DNA of 64,000 bases, taken from Shimia litoralis. GTDB lineage: Bacteria > Pseudomonadota > Alphaproteobacteria > Rhodobacterales > Rhodobacteraceae. The position numbers and the translations under genes were made by a program. The stretch is from NCBI RefSeq assembly GCF_005518135.1, contig NZ_SULI01000010.1, forward strand, positions 1-64,000, read 5' to 3'. Within the stretch, counting starts at the first letter, position 1, and every line of letters starts with the position of its first letter. Of the stretch, positions 62,674-64,000 are shown one piece after another. The notes under the pieces are model-generated. The model was not told the DNA's origin. It worked only from the letters and a program-made list of their open reading frames with translations, and ran no database searches.

Positions 62674-64000
62674 TTACAAAGGGCGAATCTTCAGGTTGGT
62701 CAGACGGTTCGCCTCTCGTCCGGTCACCTCGAATCGAAAGCCATGGAACGAAAAGACCTGACCGACGGTCGGGATCATTTGCGCTTCGTGAATTACAAGG
62801 CCAGCAACGGTGTTGGCCTCGTCATCCGGCAATGTCCAATCGGTGGCGCGATTGAGGTCGCGAATTGTCATCGCCCCATCAACCAAGAACTGCCCATCGT
62901 CCGAGCGCGCAATGTCAGGTTCGTCGCCAGTGTCGAATTCATCGGTAATTTCGCCAACGATTTCTTCCAGAATGTCCTCGAGCGTGATCAATCCCTGCAG
63001 CGCACCGTACTCGTCAACCACAAGCGCAAAATGCGAATGACGTCTCAGGAACTCGCGCATCTGGTCGTCAAGCGATGTGGTTTCCGGCACGAAATAAGGA
63101 TCTTTGGCGACTTCGGAGATGTCGAAATCGGCCAATCCAATAAAGTCGGTCGTGGAGTCCAAGACTTTCTTGTGGATAGCACGCGACAGGTCTTTGGCGT
63201 GGATCACCCCGATAATGTTTTCGGGGTCATTCTTGAATACGGGTAACCGCGTGTGTGTGCTCTCCAAGCATTGGCTTAGGATATCAGCCGGATCATGGTC
63301 TGCGTCGACCATTTCAATGCCCGAACGGTGCAGCATGATCTCTTCAACCGTGCGATCAGACAAATCCAGCGCGCCCAAAATACGGTCGCGATCTTCTTTT
63401 TGAACGATGCCTTCAGAGTGTCCCAACTGAATGGCGCCGGCAATTTCTTCGCGCACTGCCAGAATGTGGCTGTCTGGGTCGGTTTGCACCCCAAACAAGC
63501 GCAAGATGATGCGCACAAACCAGCGTACCGCAGATACGATCGGGGCAAACACAGTCACGATCAAACTGATAGGGCGCGAGACATTGGCCGCAGCGGTTTC
63601 CGGCATTGTGATGGCATAGGTTTTGGGAAGCACTTCGGCAAATATCAACACCAACAACGTCATGACGAGAGTGGCAACCGCCACGCCAGATTCGCCAAAG
63701 GCCTGTGTAAACAACGCCGTCGCCAGCGAGGCGGCCAGAATGTTCACAAGGTTGTTGCCGAGCAAAACCGACCCGATCAGCCGCTCGTTGTCTTCGGTGA
63801 TGTGCAGCGCGCGTGCTGCCCCCTTGTTGCCCTTGTCGGCTTGCGTGCGCAGCTTGCCGCGTGACGCCGCGGTCAGTGCGGTCTCAGACCCAGAGAAAAA
63901 GGCGGACAGCACCAACAATCCAATAATGGCTGCGGCTGTCATCCAAAATGCGGAATCCAGAGGTTGAGATGTTGCCAGAGCGGCAAGGGACTCGGAGGGG
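62674..64000 (-). CDS. CNNM/CorC-type hemolysin-family protein (5' end outside window)
   Basis: At least 441 residues. The frame is open past the first in-window ATG (63942) to the right edge, reading SQPLDSAFW before MTAAAIIG, so the true start is likely outside. An N-terminal CNNM membrane domain (IGLLVLSAFFSGSETALTAAS, LLVLIFAEVLPKTYAI) is followed by two CBS domains (SGIEMVDADHDPADILSQC; LRRHSHFALVVDEYGALQGL) and a CorC transporter-associated domain (RSDDGQFLVDGAMTIRDLNR). Proteins of this layout export Mg2+ or Co2+. Confidence 0.9.
   Translation of the reverse strand, partial: PSESLAALATSQPLDSAFWMTAAAIIGLLVLSAFFSGSETALTAASRGKLRTQADKGNKGAARALHITEDNERLIGSVLLGNNLVNILAASLATALFTQAFGESGVAVATLVMTLLVLIFAEVLPKTYAITMPETAAANVSRPISLIVTVFAPIVSAVRWFVRIILRLFGVQTDPDSHILAVREEIAGAIQLGHSEGIVQKEDRDRILGALDLSDRTVEEIMLHRSGIEMVDADHDPADILSQCLESTHTRLPVFKNDPENIIGVIHAKDLSRAIHKKVLDSTTDFIGLADFDISEVAKDPYFVPETTSLDDQMREFLRRHSHFALVVDEYGALQGLITLEDILEEIVGEITDEFDTGDEPDIARSDDGQFLVDGAMTIRDLNRATDWTLPDDEANTVAGLVIHEAQMIPTVGQVFSFHGFRFEVTGREANRLTNLKIRPL

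Noticed and set aside
62616-62855. 79-residue plus-strand frame near the EamA gene
   Set aside because: Most of it is antisense to the CNNM/CorC gene and it has no ribosome site.

Overview
The window reads as chromosome of an alphaproteobacterium of the Rhodobacteraceae (Roseobacter group). The basis is the conserved order YceD/DUF177 - rpmF - plsX - fabH - ihfA - MerR regulator - tRNA-Pro - dcd (50.5 to 44.9 kb), the run dgt - argS - SPOR protein - nagZ - scpA - scpB (36.3 to 42.8 kb), a DksA that has lost most of its zinc cysteines, a double-length dCTP deaminase, and several small proteins of the kind shared among roseobacters. GC content is moderate. No rRNA, CRISPR array, phage or insertion sequence was seen.

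Left end (1-10.7 kb) is accessory metal and efflux DNA. It holds a transglutaminase-like protein cut by the edge, a short cation-diffusion-facilitator-like transporter, a broken isoprenylcysteine-methyltransferase-like gene, and a Zur-linked zinc cluster: a His-rich ZrgA-type periplasmic protein, an ABC ATPase, an FtsX-type permease, a DUF3299 protein and Zur itself. A two-gene RND efflux pump follows. From 11.4 to 17.3 kb lies a three-gene operon of exported or membrane proteins of unknown role, including a 1188-residue multidomain secreted protein.

17.5-32.8 kb is mostly housekeeping: glnE, a DUF6778-like lipoprotein, an RlmI-type methyltransferase overlapping a PIN-domain protein, an M48 protease, an M24-fold hydrolase with altered metal ligands, a CoxE-type VWA protein and its MoxR-type ATPase a few genes away, a DUF2927 lipoprotein, dksA, an FAD monooxygenase and xthA. 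Two genes shorter than 60 codons were added by reading the sequence (26461-26628 and, tentatively, 28622-28717).

33.2-35.9 kb is the most unusual part. One gene encodes a Cys-free 187-residue protein with ten copies of the hexapeptide (M/L)FTSGL, the last forming the exact C-terminus, and each copy is spelled with different codons. It is followed by a GC-rich hairpin, a 358-residue helical protein of unknown function, and an EamA-type transporter that overlaps it by one base. This looks like a multi-core precursor, a partner enzyme or binding protein, and an exporter, but that reading is inference.

35.9-64 kb returns to core functions: an A-type Fe-S carrier, dgt, argS (with a hairpin that covers its ribosome binding site), cell-division and condensin genes, the fatty-acid/phospholipid cluster, a BamE-like lipoprotein, olsB, an ABC-F protein, an Ada-like zinc-motif protein, an SDR dehydrogenase, tyrS, anmK, a cupin, an alpha/beta hydrolase, eno, a second EamA transporter, and a CNNM/CorC-type protein running off the right edge.
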